Source of the DNA: Methylococcales bacterium
GTDB lineage: Bacteria > Pseudomonadota > Gammaproteobacteria > Methylococcales > Methylomonadaceae
Direction of reading: 5' to 3'
Assembly: GCA_023134955.1 (NCBI GenBank)
Contig: JAGLUC010000114.1
Span: 1 to 12,254, forward strand
DNA length: 12,254 nt
The notes below the pieces were generated by a model that made no database searches, was not told the DNA's origin, and was given only the letters and a program-made list of their open reading frames with translations. Positions within the stretch are counted from its first letter, which is position 1; the number at the start of each line of letters is the position of its first letter. The position numbers and the translations under genes were made by a program. Shown piece by piece: positions 1 through 7,069 of this stretch.

Positions 1-740
1 CAACAACCTGTGCTTTTGTGGTTGCAGCCGCTGGTGGGCAAGTTGCCAAACATGGCAATCGTTCAGTATCCAGTAGTTCTGGTAGCGCAGACGTACTAGA
101 AGCTGCGGGCGTTAATCTGGATTTATCTGCTGAACAAGTAGCAAAAAGTGTTGCCGAAATTGGCATAGGCTTTTTGTTTGCACCAAAACATCACAGCGCA
201 ATGAAGCACGCCATTGGTCCGCGTAAAGAAATGGGAGTCAGAACCCTATTTAATTTGTTAGGTCCATTATCCAATCCAGCTAGAACAGTTAACCAATTAA
301 TTGGGGTGTTTTCCTCTGACTGGGTAGAACCTTTAGCTCAAGTCTTAAAAAAACTGGGTAGCCAACATGTATTAATTGTTAATGCAGAGGATGGCCTGGA
401 TGAAATAAGTATTGCCACAGCATCAAATATTACCGAATTAAAAGACGGGGTGGTAACAAGCTATCAGATAACCCCAGAGCAATTTGGCTTACAGCGAGCA
501 AGCCTGGAGACACTTGAGGTTGATGATGCAAAATCAAGTTTAACCATGCTTAAATCAGTATTAAATAACCAAGCAAGTGTCGCTAAAGACATTGTTGTAT
601 TAAATGCAGGTGCCGCTATTTATGCTGCAAATATTACCAAAACACTGGAACAGGGTATTAAAAAAGCCCAGCAAGTAATTGAAAATGGCTCCGCACTGAA
701 AAAATTTAAAGCATTAATTGCTTATTCAAATAACCAATAA
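1..740 (+). CDS. trpD: Anthranilate phosphoribosyltransferase, 5'-truncated by the window edge
   Basis: Catalyses transfer of phosphoribose from PRPP to anthranilate, the second step of the tryptophan branch, in the cytoplasm. The frame is open to the left edge (first whole codon at 3), so the GTG at 18 is internal: the preceding codons read TTCAF and match the family's conserved segment. The visible 245 residues contain the family motifs KHGNRS, SGSADVLEA, GPRKEMGVRTLFNLLGPL and DGLDE, all intact. TrpD proteins are usually about 340 residues, so roughly the first 95 lie outside. Only 15 bases separate it from trpC on the same strand, as in the trpGDC arrangement of many gammaproteobacteria. 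Identification is firm. Confidence 0.96.
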   Translation, partial: TTCAFVVAAAGGQVAKHGNRSVSSSSGSADVLEAAGVNLDLSAEQVAKSVAEIGIGFLFAPKHHSAMKHAIGPRKEMGVRTLFNLLGPLSNPARTVNQLIGVFSSDWVEPLAQVLKKLGSQHVLIVNAEDGLDEISIATASNITELKDGVVTSYQITPEQFGLQRASLETLEVDDAKSSLTMLKSVLNNQASVAKDIVVLNAGAAIYAANITKTLEQGIKKAQQVIENGSALKKFKALIAYSNNQ

Positions 741-755
741 AATAGTTTTATAACA

Positions 756-1553
756 ATGACTGATACCCCTGATATTTTAAAAAAAATCCTGGATAAAAAA
801 ACCGAAGAAGTTGCTAATCGCAAACAGCGAACACCCGTAAAGCAATTACAAGAAATGATAGACAGTATAGAAAATACCCGTGGATTCGCAGCCGCTTTGC
901 AAACTAAAGCACAAACCAAAAAACCGGCTATTATTGCCGAGATTAAAAAAGCATCCCCAAGCAAAGGGGTCATTAGAGAAGATTTCAGACCCATAGAAAT
1001 TGCACAGGATTACGCCATGAATGGCGCGACTTGTTTATCAATCTTAACGGATAAGGAATTTTTTCAAGGCTCAGAGGCCTATATGCAAATGGCTAGAGAA
1101 AAATGTCCTTTACCTGTACTAAGAAAAGACTTTATGATTGACCCTTACCAGATTTATGAATCTCGTGCTTTAGGGGCTGATTGTATTTTATTAATTGTTG
1201 CCGCTTTAGCTGATAAACAAATGCATGAGCTAGCCGATACAGCGACTGAATTGGGTATGGATGTCCTGGTAGAAACGCATGATGCTGATGAATTAACACG
1301 TGCGTTAACGCTAGACACTAAGTTAATTGGCATTAATAACCGTAACTTAAGAACATTTGAAACATCATTACAAACAACATTAGATCTAAAACAGGCGATT
1401 CCTGATGACCGTTTGCTTATTACAGAAAGCGGAATACATAGTAAAGGTGATGTACAATTAATGTTAGATAATAACGTGTATACTTTCCTGGTTGGAGAGA
1501 CATTTATGCGAGCTGAACACCCTGGCAAAAAAATGCGAGAACTTTTTTATTAA
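756..1553 (+). CDS. trpC: Indole-3-glycerol-phosphate synthase
   Basis: Cytoplasmic (beta/alpha)8 enzyme that closes the indole ring, converting carboxyphenylamino-deoxyribulose phosphate to indole-3-glycerol phosphate. At 265 residues it has normal length for a single-function TrpC; there is no fused TrpF domain. Catalytic and binding motifs are visible in order: AEIKKASPSKG (62-71, with Glu62 and Lys64), RKDF (Lys124), VETH (Glu173), GINNRNL (Asn194) and ITESGI (Glu224, Ser225). The ATG at 756 lies 15 bases after trpD. No strong Shine-Dalgarno sequence precedes it, which fits translation coupled to trpD. It is the last trp gene here; trpF, trpB and trpA do not follow. Confidence 0.97.
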   Translation: MTDTPDILKKILDKKTEEVANRKQRTPVKQLQEMIDSIENTRGFAAALQTKAQTKKPAIIAEIKKASPSKGVIREDFRPIEIAQDYAMNGATCLSILTDKEFFQGSEAYMQMAREKCPLPVLRKDFMIDPYQIYESRALGADCILLIVAALADKQMHELADTATELGMDVLVETHDADELTRALTLDTKLIGINNRNLRTFETSLQTTLDLKQAIPDDRLLITESGIHSKGDVQLMLDNNVYTFLVGETFMRAEHPGKKMRELFY

Positions 1554-1649
1554 AAAATATAAAAAGACAAAGGATCGCTAAGCCAGATATTTTTATAACT
1601 TACTTTGCCTTTCTTTTCTCCTGTAAATTTATTAAGGCTTAGTGTACTT

Positions 1650-1676
1650 GTTTTTAGTTTTTAAAACTGTAAAAAC
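1650..1676. repeat. AT-rich inverted repeat in the trpC downstream gap
   Basis: Inner arms AGTTTT (1656-1661) and AAAACT (1663-1668) flank a single T. Outer arms GTTTTT (1650-1655) and AAAAAC (1671-1676) also pair, with a two-base GT bulge. The structure could fold on either strand. It is almost pure A/T, so it would be a weak terminator; it could equally be a protein site or a chance feature of AT-rich DNA. Its function is unknown. Confidence 0.35.
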
Positions 1677-1704
1677 AGACAAAGAATTTAGAATTAGAAA
1701 TTAA

Positions 1705-1736
1705 TTGAAAGTTCTGTTTTAGATTATCCTTATAAT
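1705..1736 (+). promoter_or_regulatory. Possible sigma-70 promoter for the c-di-GMP enzyme gene
   Basis: A perfect TATAAT lies at 1731-1736, 31 bases before the TTG start at 1768. The best upstream hexamer is TTGAAA at 1705-1710, but the 20-base spacer is longer than the usual 16-18. The -10 element is convincing; the -35 assignment is weak, so the promoter may need an activator or use a poorer -35 nearer 1708. Confidence 0.4.
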
Positions 1737-1755
1737 GTAGTTAAAAAAATCTTTT

Positions 1756-1759
1756 GGAG
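1756..1759 (+). promoter_or_regulatory. Ribosome binding site that fixes a TTG start
   Basis: GGAG sits 8 bases before the TTG at 1768. No ATG or GTG in this frame lies close to it, and the predicted protein begins sensibly just before its first membrane segment. This supports TTG as the true start. Confidence 0.65.
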
Positions 1760-1767
1760 CATTCCCT

Positions 1768-4263
1768 TTGAATTTTATTGACCCACAACTTCTACCGTTA
1801 ACGATTCTGGATAAAAGCTACAATCCCTATTTAGTCGTGCTATCGGTCATCATCGCTATTATTGCATCCTTTACAGCATTTGGAATAGCGGAACGAATAA
1901 AGGTTTGTACAAGTAACCTGATAAAAATTCGTTGGATTTTTTATGGGGTCTTTACGATGGGAGTTGGCATTTGGACGATGCATTTTATTGGTCTTTTAGC
2001 AATCAATATCCCCGTCGCTATTTCATATAATCTTAAAATTACTTTCCTATCTTTAATCCCCGCAATTTTTGCCAGCAGTGTCGTATTATGGAGGGTAAAT
2101 CTGGGTACAGTTGGATTAAAAAAAAATTTATTATGTAGTGTATTGCTAGGAGCCGGGATAAGTGCCATGCATTATATTGGTATGATGGCCATGGAGCTAA
2201 ATGCCAATATGTTTTATATCAAATCGAAATTTATTTTTTCGCTTATTGTTGCAGTTGTGTTATCTGCTATTGCATTAAATATAAAAGATGCGGAAATTTC
2301 GCAAGATAAATACCTTCTTTTTAATAAAAATCAAAGTATTAGAGCTTTCTCAATGGGCTTGGCTATTTCTTGTATGCATTTTGTTGCAATGGAAGCGGTG
2401 GTCTTTGTACCAAATGAATTATTTCACAATGGATCAGCAACTGTGAGTCCGTCAATTTTATCCGGGATGATCGCTGTCGTTGTTTTATTAATGCTAATCG
2501 TTGCCATTATTGTCCCGAATACTGTTCGATTTAAACAAATGGTGGATACCTTACAAAAAAATGAAGAGGATTTGAAGATTGCAGCAATTGCTTTTCAAAC
2601 ACATGAAGCTATTTTAGTAACAGACGGGGATGGAGTTATTGTTAGGGCTAATAATGCATTTTCTCGCGTTTCAGGATATTCAGAAGATGAGGTAATAGGG
2701 AAAAACCCCCGGCTTTTAAAATCTGAAAAGCAGGATGATTTTTTCTATAAAAATTTTTGGAACACCATTATTAATGAAGGAAAATGGAGTGGGAAAATAT
2801 GGAATAGAAATAAAGATGGTGAAATTTTTGCTGAATGGCAAACGGTGTCAGCAGTTAAAGATGAACATGGAAACATCACCCATTATGTTTCATTCTATTC
2901 AGATGTTTTGGAGTTTAAACTAGCAGAAAAAGAAATCGAGAAACTGGCTTTTTATGATCCTTTAACACAATTGCCGAATAGACGATTATTGTATGAGCGT
3001 TTAGAGCATGAGCTAAATATTGCCAGACGCTATCAACGAGCCGGGATTTTATTTTTTCTGGACCTTGATCGCTTTAAACAAATTAATGATTCACTCGGTC
3101 ATTCGATTGGTGATCAACTATTGATTGAAACAGCAAAACGACTGCAATCATTATTACGAGATACCGATACAGCCGTTCGATTAGGCGGCGATGAGTTTAT
3201 TGTATTAGTCAGTGCCCAAGATGGTATTCATACTGATTTATTAGAGCAATCTAATGTTATTGCTGAAAAAATCATTAAAGCGATAAGCCACCCTTATTTT
3301 ATTGCTGATCATGAGCTGTTTATTACCACAAGCATTGGAATTTCCTTATATACAGGAATTGACGAAACCGTAGATGTTTTACTCAAAAGAGCAGATACAG
3401 CTATGTATCAAGCTAAAGAATCCGGGCGGAATACTTTTCGGTTTTATCAAAAAAGCATGCAAGATGCCGTTGATGCGCGGTTACAAATTGAAAGTAACCT
3501 ACGTTTAGCACTTAAAAATAAAGAACTGAGCCTTTATTATCAGCCACAAATATCTGATGAAAATAATGTTATCGGTGTAGAGGCATTGTTGCAATGGAAA
3601 AATCCTGAACTTGGACTCGTTTCTCCTAGAGATTTTATTAAAATTGCCAATGAAACCGGTTTAATTGTCAAAATTGGACAATGGATTGTAGAGTTAGTTT
3701 GTGAGCAGATTATTGAGTGGGATAAAGAAGATGTGGTAATTCCTTATGTTGCCATTAATATTAGTGCTAAACAATTTTATCAATCTGACTTTGTTTCGAA
3801 GTTGGTTCATGTGCTTGCCGACAAAAAGGTGCAACCAGATAGAATTATGCTGGAAATTACGGAAGATGTTTTTTTAGGTAATCTTGATGAAGCATTAGAT
3901 AAAATGACCGCTTTGAGAGCCAAAGGGTTTAGTTTTGCAATTGATGATTTCGGTACAGGATATTCATCATTAACCTATTTAAAAGAACTGCCTTTTGACC
4001 AGCTTAAAATTGATCAAAGCTTTGTTCAAGGGCGACCAGGGCATCCTATAGACACCGCAATTGTTAAGGCTATCGTGGTAATGGCTAAAAGCATGGGATT
4101 AGAGTTAATCGCAGAAGGTGTAGAAACAAAACAGCATGTGGCTTACTTATCCAGTTTTGGTTGTCATTATTATCAAGGGTTTTATTTCTGCAAGCCGACA
4201 ACGGCTAAAAAAGTTGGAGAGTATGCTAAAAAACATAGCAGTCAATATGGTAAGGGTGAGTAA
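1768..4263 (+). CDS. Membrane MHYT-PAS-GGDEF-EAL cyclic-di-GMP synthase/phosphodiesterase
   Basis: Bifunctional second-messenger protein of 831 residues, translated from TTG. The N-terminal 250 residues hold about seven membrane helices with three MHYT-type motifs: MHFIG at 71, MHYIG at 134 and MHFVA at 203. This family is proposed to sense oxygen, CO or NO through bound metal. A PAS domain follows (about 270-385). The GGDEF domain (about 390-550) has an intact GGDEF at 473-477 and an inhibitory I-site, RDTD, five residues before it. The EAL domain (about 575-815) keeps EAL at 605-607, NISAKQF, LEITED, DDFGTGYSS, LKIDQSF, AEGVE and YYQGF. Both halves therefore look catalytically competent; which one dominates cannot be read from sequence. 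icd starts 6 bases after the stop, so the two are probably cotranscribed. Confidence 0.93.
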   Translation: MNFIDPQLLPLTILDKSYNPYLVVLSVIIAIIASFTAFGIAERIKVCTSNLIKIRWIFYGVFTMGVGIWTMHFIGLLAINIPVAISYNLKITFLSLIPAIFASSVVLWRVNLGTVGLKKNLLCSVLLGAGISAMHYIGMMAMELNANMFYIKSKFIFSLIVAVVLSAIALNIKDAEISQDKYLLFNKNQSIRAFSMGLAISCMHFVAMEAVVFVPNELFHNGSATVSPSILSGMIAVVVLLMLIVAIIVPNTVRFKQMVDTLQKNEEDLKIAAIAFQTHEAILVTDGDGVIVRANNAFSRVSGYSEDEVIGKNPRLLKSEKQDDFFYKNFWNTIINEGKWSGKIWNRNKDGEIFAEWQTVSAVKDEHGNITHYVSFYSDVLEFKLAEKEIEKLAFYDPLTQLPNRRLLYERLEHELNIARRYQRAGILFFLDLDRFKQINDSLGHSIGDQLLIETAKRLQSLLRDTDTAVRLGGDEFIVLVSAQDGIHTDLLEQSNVIAEKIIKAISHPYFIADHELFITTSIGISLYTGIDETVDVLLKRADTAMYQAKESGRNTFRFYQKSMQDAVDARLQIESNLRLALKNKELSLYYQPQISDENNVIGVEALLQWKNPELGLVSPRDFIKIANETGLIVKIGQWIVELVCEQIIEWDKEDVVIPYVAINISAKQFYQSDFVSKLVHVLADKKVQPDRIMLEITEDVFLGNLDEALDKMTALRAKGFSFAIDDFGTGYSSLTYLKELPFDQLKIDQSFVQGRPGHPIDTAIVKAIVVMAKSMGLELIAEGVETKQHVAYLSSFGCHYYQGFYFCKPTTAKKVGEYAKKHSSQYGKGE

Positions 4264-4269
4264 TAGCGT

Positions 4270-5508
4270 ATGAAAAAAATAAGTGTAAAAAACCCAATTG
4301 TCGAATTGGATGGTGACGAAATGACCCGTATTATCTGGTCATTCATTAAGCAACAACTTATCCTTCCCTATTTAGATTTGCCTATTGAATATTATGACTT
4401 GAGTATTGAAAGCCGAGATAAAACAGATGATAAAATCACCATTGAAGCCGCAGAAGCCATAAAAAAACAGGGTGTGGGTATTAAATGCGCGACCATTACA
4501 CCTGATGAAGCAAGAGTAAAAGAGTTTGATCTACAAAGAATGTACCGTTCACCCAATGGTACTATTAGAAATATCCTTGGTGGTACGGTTTTTCGTGAAC
4601 CGATTATTTGTAAAAATGTACCACGGCTAGTGCCAAACTGGACGCACCCAATCTGTATAGGTCGTCATGCTTATGGCGATCAATATCGAGCTACTGATTT
4701 CAAAACCACAGGTAAGGGTAGGTTAAATATTACTTTTACGCCTGACAATGGTGATGCCGAACAAAGTTATGAAGTTCATCATTTTGAGGGTGATGGTATT
4801 GCCATGGCAATGTTTAACACCGATGAATCTATTATGGGTTTTGCTCGAAGCTGTTTTAATGTTGCCTTAGATAGAAGATGGCCTTTATATTTATCCACAA
4901 AAAACACTATATTGAAACAATATGATGGTCGATTTAAAGATATTTTTGAACAAGTCTATCAGGCAGAATATAAAGCCAAATTTTCAGAAAATGGCTTGAT
5001 ATATGAGCATAAGTTGATTGACGATATGGTTGCTTCAGTATTGAAATGGCATGGTGAATTTGTTTGGGCATGTAAAAATTACGATGGCGATGTGCAATCT
5101 GATACAGTGGCACAAGGCTTTGGCTCTTTAGGATTAATGACATCAACCTTAGTTACACCTGATGGCAAAACCATGGAAGCAGAAGCCGCACATGGAACAG
5201 TCACTCGTCATTATAGACAACATCAAAAAGGTGAAAAAACCTCAACAAATCCAATTGCCTCAATTTTTGCCTGGAGCAGAGGCTTAGCCTTTAGAGCCAA
5301 GCTGGATAATAACGAGGCGTTAATGCAATATTGTCACAAGCTGGAAAAAGTCTGCGTAGACACCGTTGAATCAGGAAAAATGACCAAAGACTTAGCTCTT
5401 TGTATACATGGAAACAAGCTTAATGACTCGCATTACCTGACCACAGAAAACTTTTTGAATGCATTAAAAGAGAATTTAGAAAAAAGCTTAATAGAGCCTA
5501 CAAAATAA
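4270..5508 (+). CDS. icd: NADP-dependent isocitrate dehydrogenase, eukaryotic-type
   Basis: Oxidises isocitrate to 2-oxoglutarate with CO2 release, producing NADPH in the TCA cycle. The 412-residue protein resembles the homodimeric eukaryotic cytosolic/mitochondrial subfamily rather than the E. coli-type enzyme. It keeps the residue numbering of human IDH1 in its first 140 residues: the SPNGTIR loop with Arg100, Arg109 and GRHAYGDQY with Arg132 and Tyr139. Further conserved blocks are LSTKNTILKKYDGRFKD-like (here with LKQYDGRFKD), LIDDMVA, CKNYDGDVQSD, EAAHGTVTRHYR and STNPIASIFAW, covering metal and cofactor binding. A good Shine-Dalgarno sequence, AGGGTGAG (4253-4260), lies in the end of the upstream gene, 9 bases before the ATG. 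The gene follows the c-di-GMP enzyme so closely that a shared transcript is likely. Confidence 0.97.
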   Translation: MKKISVKNPIVELDGDEMTRIIWSFIKQQLILPYLDLPIEYYDLSIESRDKTDDKITIEAAEAIKKQGVGIKCATITPDEARVKEFDLQRMYRSPNGTIRNILGGTVFREPIICKNVPRLVPNWTHPICIGRHAYGDQYRATDFKTTGKGRLNITFTPDNGDAEQSYEVHHFEGDGIAMAMFNTDESIMGFARSCFNVALDRRWPLYLSTKNTILKQYDGRFKDIFEQVYQAEYKAKFSENGLIYEHKLIDDMVASVLKWHGEFVWACKNYDGDVQSDTVAQGFGSLGLMTSTLVTPDGKTMEAEAAHGTVTRHYRQHQKGEKTSTNPIASIFAWSRGLAFRAKLDNNEALMQYCHKLEKVCVDTVESGKMTKDLALCIHGNKLNDSHYLTTENFLNALKENLEKSLIEPTK

Positions 5509-5531
5509 CTTGAAAATAGGCTTTAGAGCTT
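5484..5531. terminator. Hairpin over the 3' end of icd, uncertain terminator
   Basis: AGAGCCTA (5493-5500) pairs with TAGGCTTT (5517-5524), with one G-U pair and a 16-base loop. Outer arms AAGCT (5484-5488) and AGCTT (5527-5531) extend the stem after a small internal loop. There is no T-run after it on the plus strand. On the minus strand the stem is followed by six Ts, but no minus-strand gene needs a terminator here. A role in ending or stabilising the icd transcript is possible but unproven. Confidence 0.3.
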
Positions 5532-5559
5532 GTAAAAAAATCTTCAATGTAGAGAGCTA

Positions 5560-5650
5560 TTTCAATACCTTACTCGGTAATTGCTCCTGCATTGCTTACT
5601 ACATGCCATCCATGGCATAAACAACACTCATCGCGATAAGATTCTTGCTA
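5560..5650. repeat. Possible dispersed intergenic repeat remnant
   Basis: This stretch differs in base composition from the flanking AT-rich DNA, with many C-rich words such as TTGCTCCTGCATTGC. It holds a hairpin, ATGCCA (5603-5608), loop TCCA, TGGCAT (5613-5618). It encodes nothing in any frame. The look resembles remnants of short interspersed repeats found between genes in some gammaproteobacteria, but there is only one copy in this window, so that identity is inferred. Confidence 0.25.
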
Positions 5651-5709
5651 AAAGTGGGTGTGCTTGAGTGAGCAGAGCATATTATCTATCCGTATCCATG
5701 CAAAGTATA

Positions 5710-5728
5710 TGTTATGATTTTCATAATC
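5710..5728. promoter_or_regulatory. Fur-box-like palindrome at the head of the TonB2 operon
   Basis: The 19 bases match the Fur consensus GATAATGATAATCATTATC at 13 positions by direct alignment. The core is the inverted repeat TTATGA (5712-5717), TTT, TCATAA (5721-5726). TATGAT at 5713-5718 could also serve as a -10 box, so a bound repressor would block polymerase. The site lies 22 bases before the ATG at 5750 of an operon encoding a TonB energy-transduction system, a class often repressed by Fur with iron. No convincing -35 was found upstream. Confidence 0.5.
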
Positions 5729-5749
5729 TTTAAGCTCGGACACAAAACA

Positions 5750-6271
5750 ATGACACATTCTGATTTAACAACTATAAATGCTCTAAAAATCACATTGTTG
5801 ATTATGAGCTTATTTATCAGCAGCCATGTTTATGCCAGTACAACAGAAATTAAACCTTTCATAAAAGAATCATTCAAACAGATACAACAAGCTCATAAAA
5901 ACCAGCCAACCATCATTACCTTTTGGTCACAATCGTGTGCTTTTTGTATGAAAGAATTGGCATTATTTGGAAAAACACTTAAAAATTACCAAAATGTAGA
6001 GCTAGTCTCTATTTCAACAGACCCTTTTCTGGATAATGAGGTTGTTAATCAAATTTTATCATCCAAAAACCTTCAACATGTTCAAAAATGGGTATTTGCT
6101 GATGATTATGTAGAACGCTTATATTTTAATGTCGACCCAACTTGGCGCGGTGAATTACCTCTCACTTATTTTTTGGATAAAAATAATAATTTGCATAAAA
6201 GGTTAGGAGTTATTAAAGAAGCAGAGCTAATTAATTGGTTAAACAAACAAAATATCGCTTCAATTAAGTAA
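5750..6271 (+). CDS. Periplasmic thioredoxin-fold (TlpA-like) protein
   Basis: Predicted exported thiol-disulfide protein of 173 residues. From the ATG at 5750 there is a clear signal peptide with hydrophobic core ALKITLLIMSLFISS and a VYAS cleavage region near residue 30. An open frame continues up to an ATG at 5714, but that start would add 12 residues ahead of the signal peptide and lies inside the Fur-like palindrome, so 5750 is preferred; GGA at 5738-5740 gives a weak ribosome site. The mature part has the thioredoxin pattern ITFWSQSCAFCMKEL, with redox cysteines Cys63 and Cys66 (CAFC), a following strand LVSISTDPF and a cis-proline segment GELPLTYF. The CAFC dipeptide differs from thioredoxin's CGPC, so redox potential cannot be guessed. 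It is followed after 27 bases by the DUF3450 gene and seems to be the first gene of the TonB2 operon. Substrate unknown. Confidence 0.85.
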   Translation: MTHSDLTTINALKITLLIMSLFISSHVYASTTEIKPFIKESFKQIQQAHKNQPTIITFWSQSCAFCMKELALFGKTLKNYQNVELVSISTDPFLDNEVVNQILSSKNLQHVQKWVFADDYVERLYFNVDPTWRGELPLTYFLDKNNNLHKRLGVIKEAELINWLNKQNIASIK

Positions 6272-6298
6272 TTTCATTCTGGTTTAAAAGGAATATAC

Positions 6299-7069
6299 AT
6301 GACTATTTTTCATCGTATTCAAGTTCTTGTAATGCTCTCCCTTAGCCTGATTTCTTTACCTGGCTATTCAAAACATTTGAATGATGCGATTAATATTGAG
6401 TCAAATACCAATCAAGCCTCCATCCAGTCGCAAAAAAAAATTGACTCTTTAAGCGATAAAACTCGCAAAATGCTGGAACAGTATCGATCTGCAAACCATC
6501 AAACTAAAATCCTCAACACTTATAACAAACACTTAAATGATTTACTTGTGTCTCAAAGACAAGAGAAATTATCTTTAACCCAGCAGTTACTAGATATTGA
6601 GACCACGCAACGTGAAATCGTACCGCTTATTTTACGCATGCTGGATAGTCTGGATAAATTTGTGTTGCTTGATTTACCCTTTTTACCCGAAGAAAGAAAA
6701 CAGCGAATAGCCACTCTAAAACAAATGATTGTTAGAGCAGATGTAAGCAATGCTGAAAAATTTAGGCGTATTATTGAAGCCTATCAAATTGAAAATGATT
6801 ATGGCAATACCATAGAAGCCTATCGAGCCAATCTAACCATTAACAATGAAAGTAGCTCCGTTGATTTTTTGCGTCTAGGTCGGGTTGCTTTGTATTATCA
6901 ACGCTTTGATGGCAGTGAGACAGGCTACTGGGATAAAGAACAAAAGCAATGGCAAATTTTATCCAATGATTATCGTCATGCCATCCGTAACGGTTTACGA
7001 ATCGCTCGTAAAGAAACTGCTCCCGACCTATTAACCCTGCCTGTTCCAGCAGCGGAGGCAGGACAATGA
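6299..7069 (+). CDS. DUF3450 family periplasmic protein of a TonB2 operon
   Basis: A 256-residue exported protein of the DUF3450 family, whose biochemical role is not known. It starts with a signal peptide (residues 1 to about 24, LVMLSLSLISLPGYS). A long charged helical region at about 30-105 probably forms a coiled coil. The family signature lies near the C-terminus: RVALYYQRFDGSETGYW from residue 195, then WQILSNDYRHAIRNGLRIAR and APDLLTLPVP. AAGGA at 6288-6292 is a good ribosome site for the ATG at 6299. Its stop overlaps the next start as ATGA at 7066-7069, suggesting translational coupling to the TtpC-like gene. DUF3450 genes regularly sit just before ttpC in Vibrio and Shewanella-type TonB2 clusters, so a periplasmic accessory role in energy transduction is inferred. 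Confidence 0.92.
   Translation: MTIFHRIQVLVMLSLSLISLPGYSKHLNDAINIESNTNQASIQSQKKIDSLSDKTRKMLEQYRSANHQTKILNTYNKHLNDLLVSQRQEKLSLTQQLLDIETTQREIVPLILRMLDSLDKFVLLDLPFLPEERKQRIATLKQMIVRADVSNAEKFRRIIEAYQIENDYGNTIEAYRANLTINNESSSVDFLRLGRVALYYQRFDGSETGYWDKEQKQWQILSNDYRHAIRNGLRIARKETAPDLLTLPVPAAEAGQ

Noticed and set aside
18..20. GTG at 18 as the start of trpD
   Set aside because: The frame is open to the window edge and the preceding codons match the conserved TrpD segment, so this valine is internal.
1578..1642. trpC terminator formed by CTAAGCC and GGCTTAG
   Set aside because: The arms are perfect but 51 bases apart, too far for an ordinary intrinsic terminator, and the T-run starts some bases later.
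2735..2923. Short plus-strand frame inside the PAS-coding region
   Set aside because: It is an out-of-frame shadow of the c-di-GMP enzyme gene with no recognisable content.
5714..5749. Upstream ATG at 5714 as start of the thioredoxin-like gene
   Set aside because: It lies inside the Fur-like palindrome and a possible -10 box, has no ribosome site, and would put 12 residues before a normal signal peptide.
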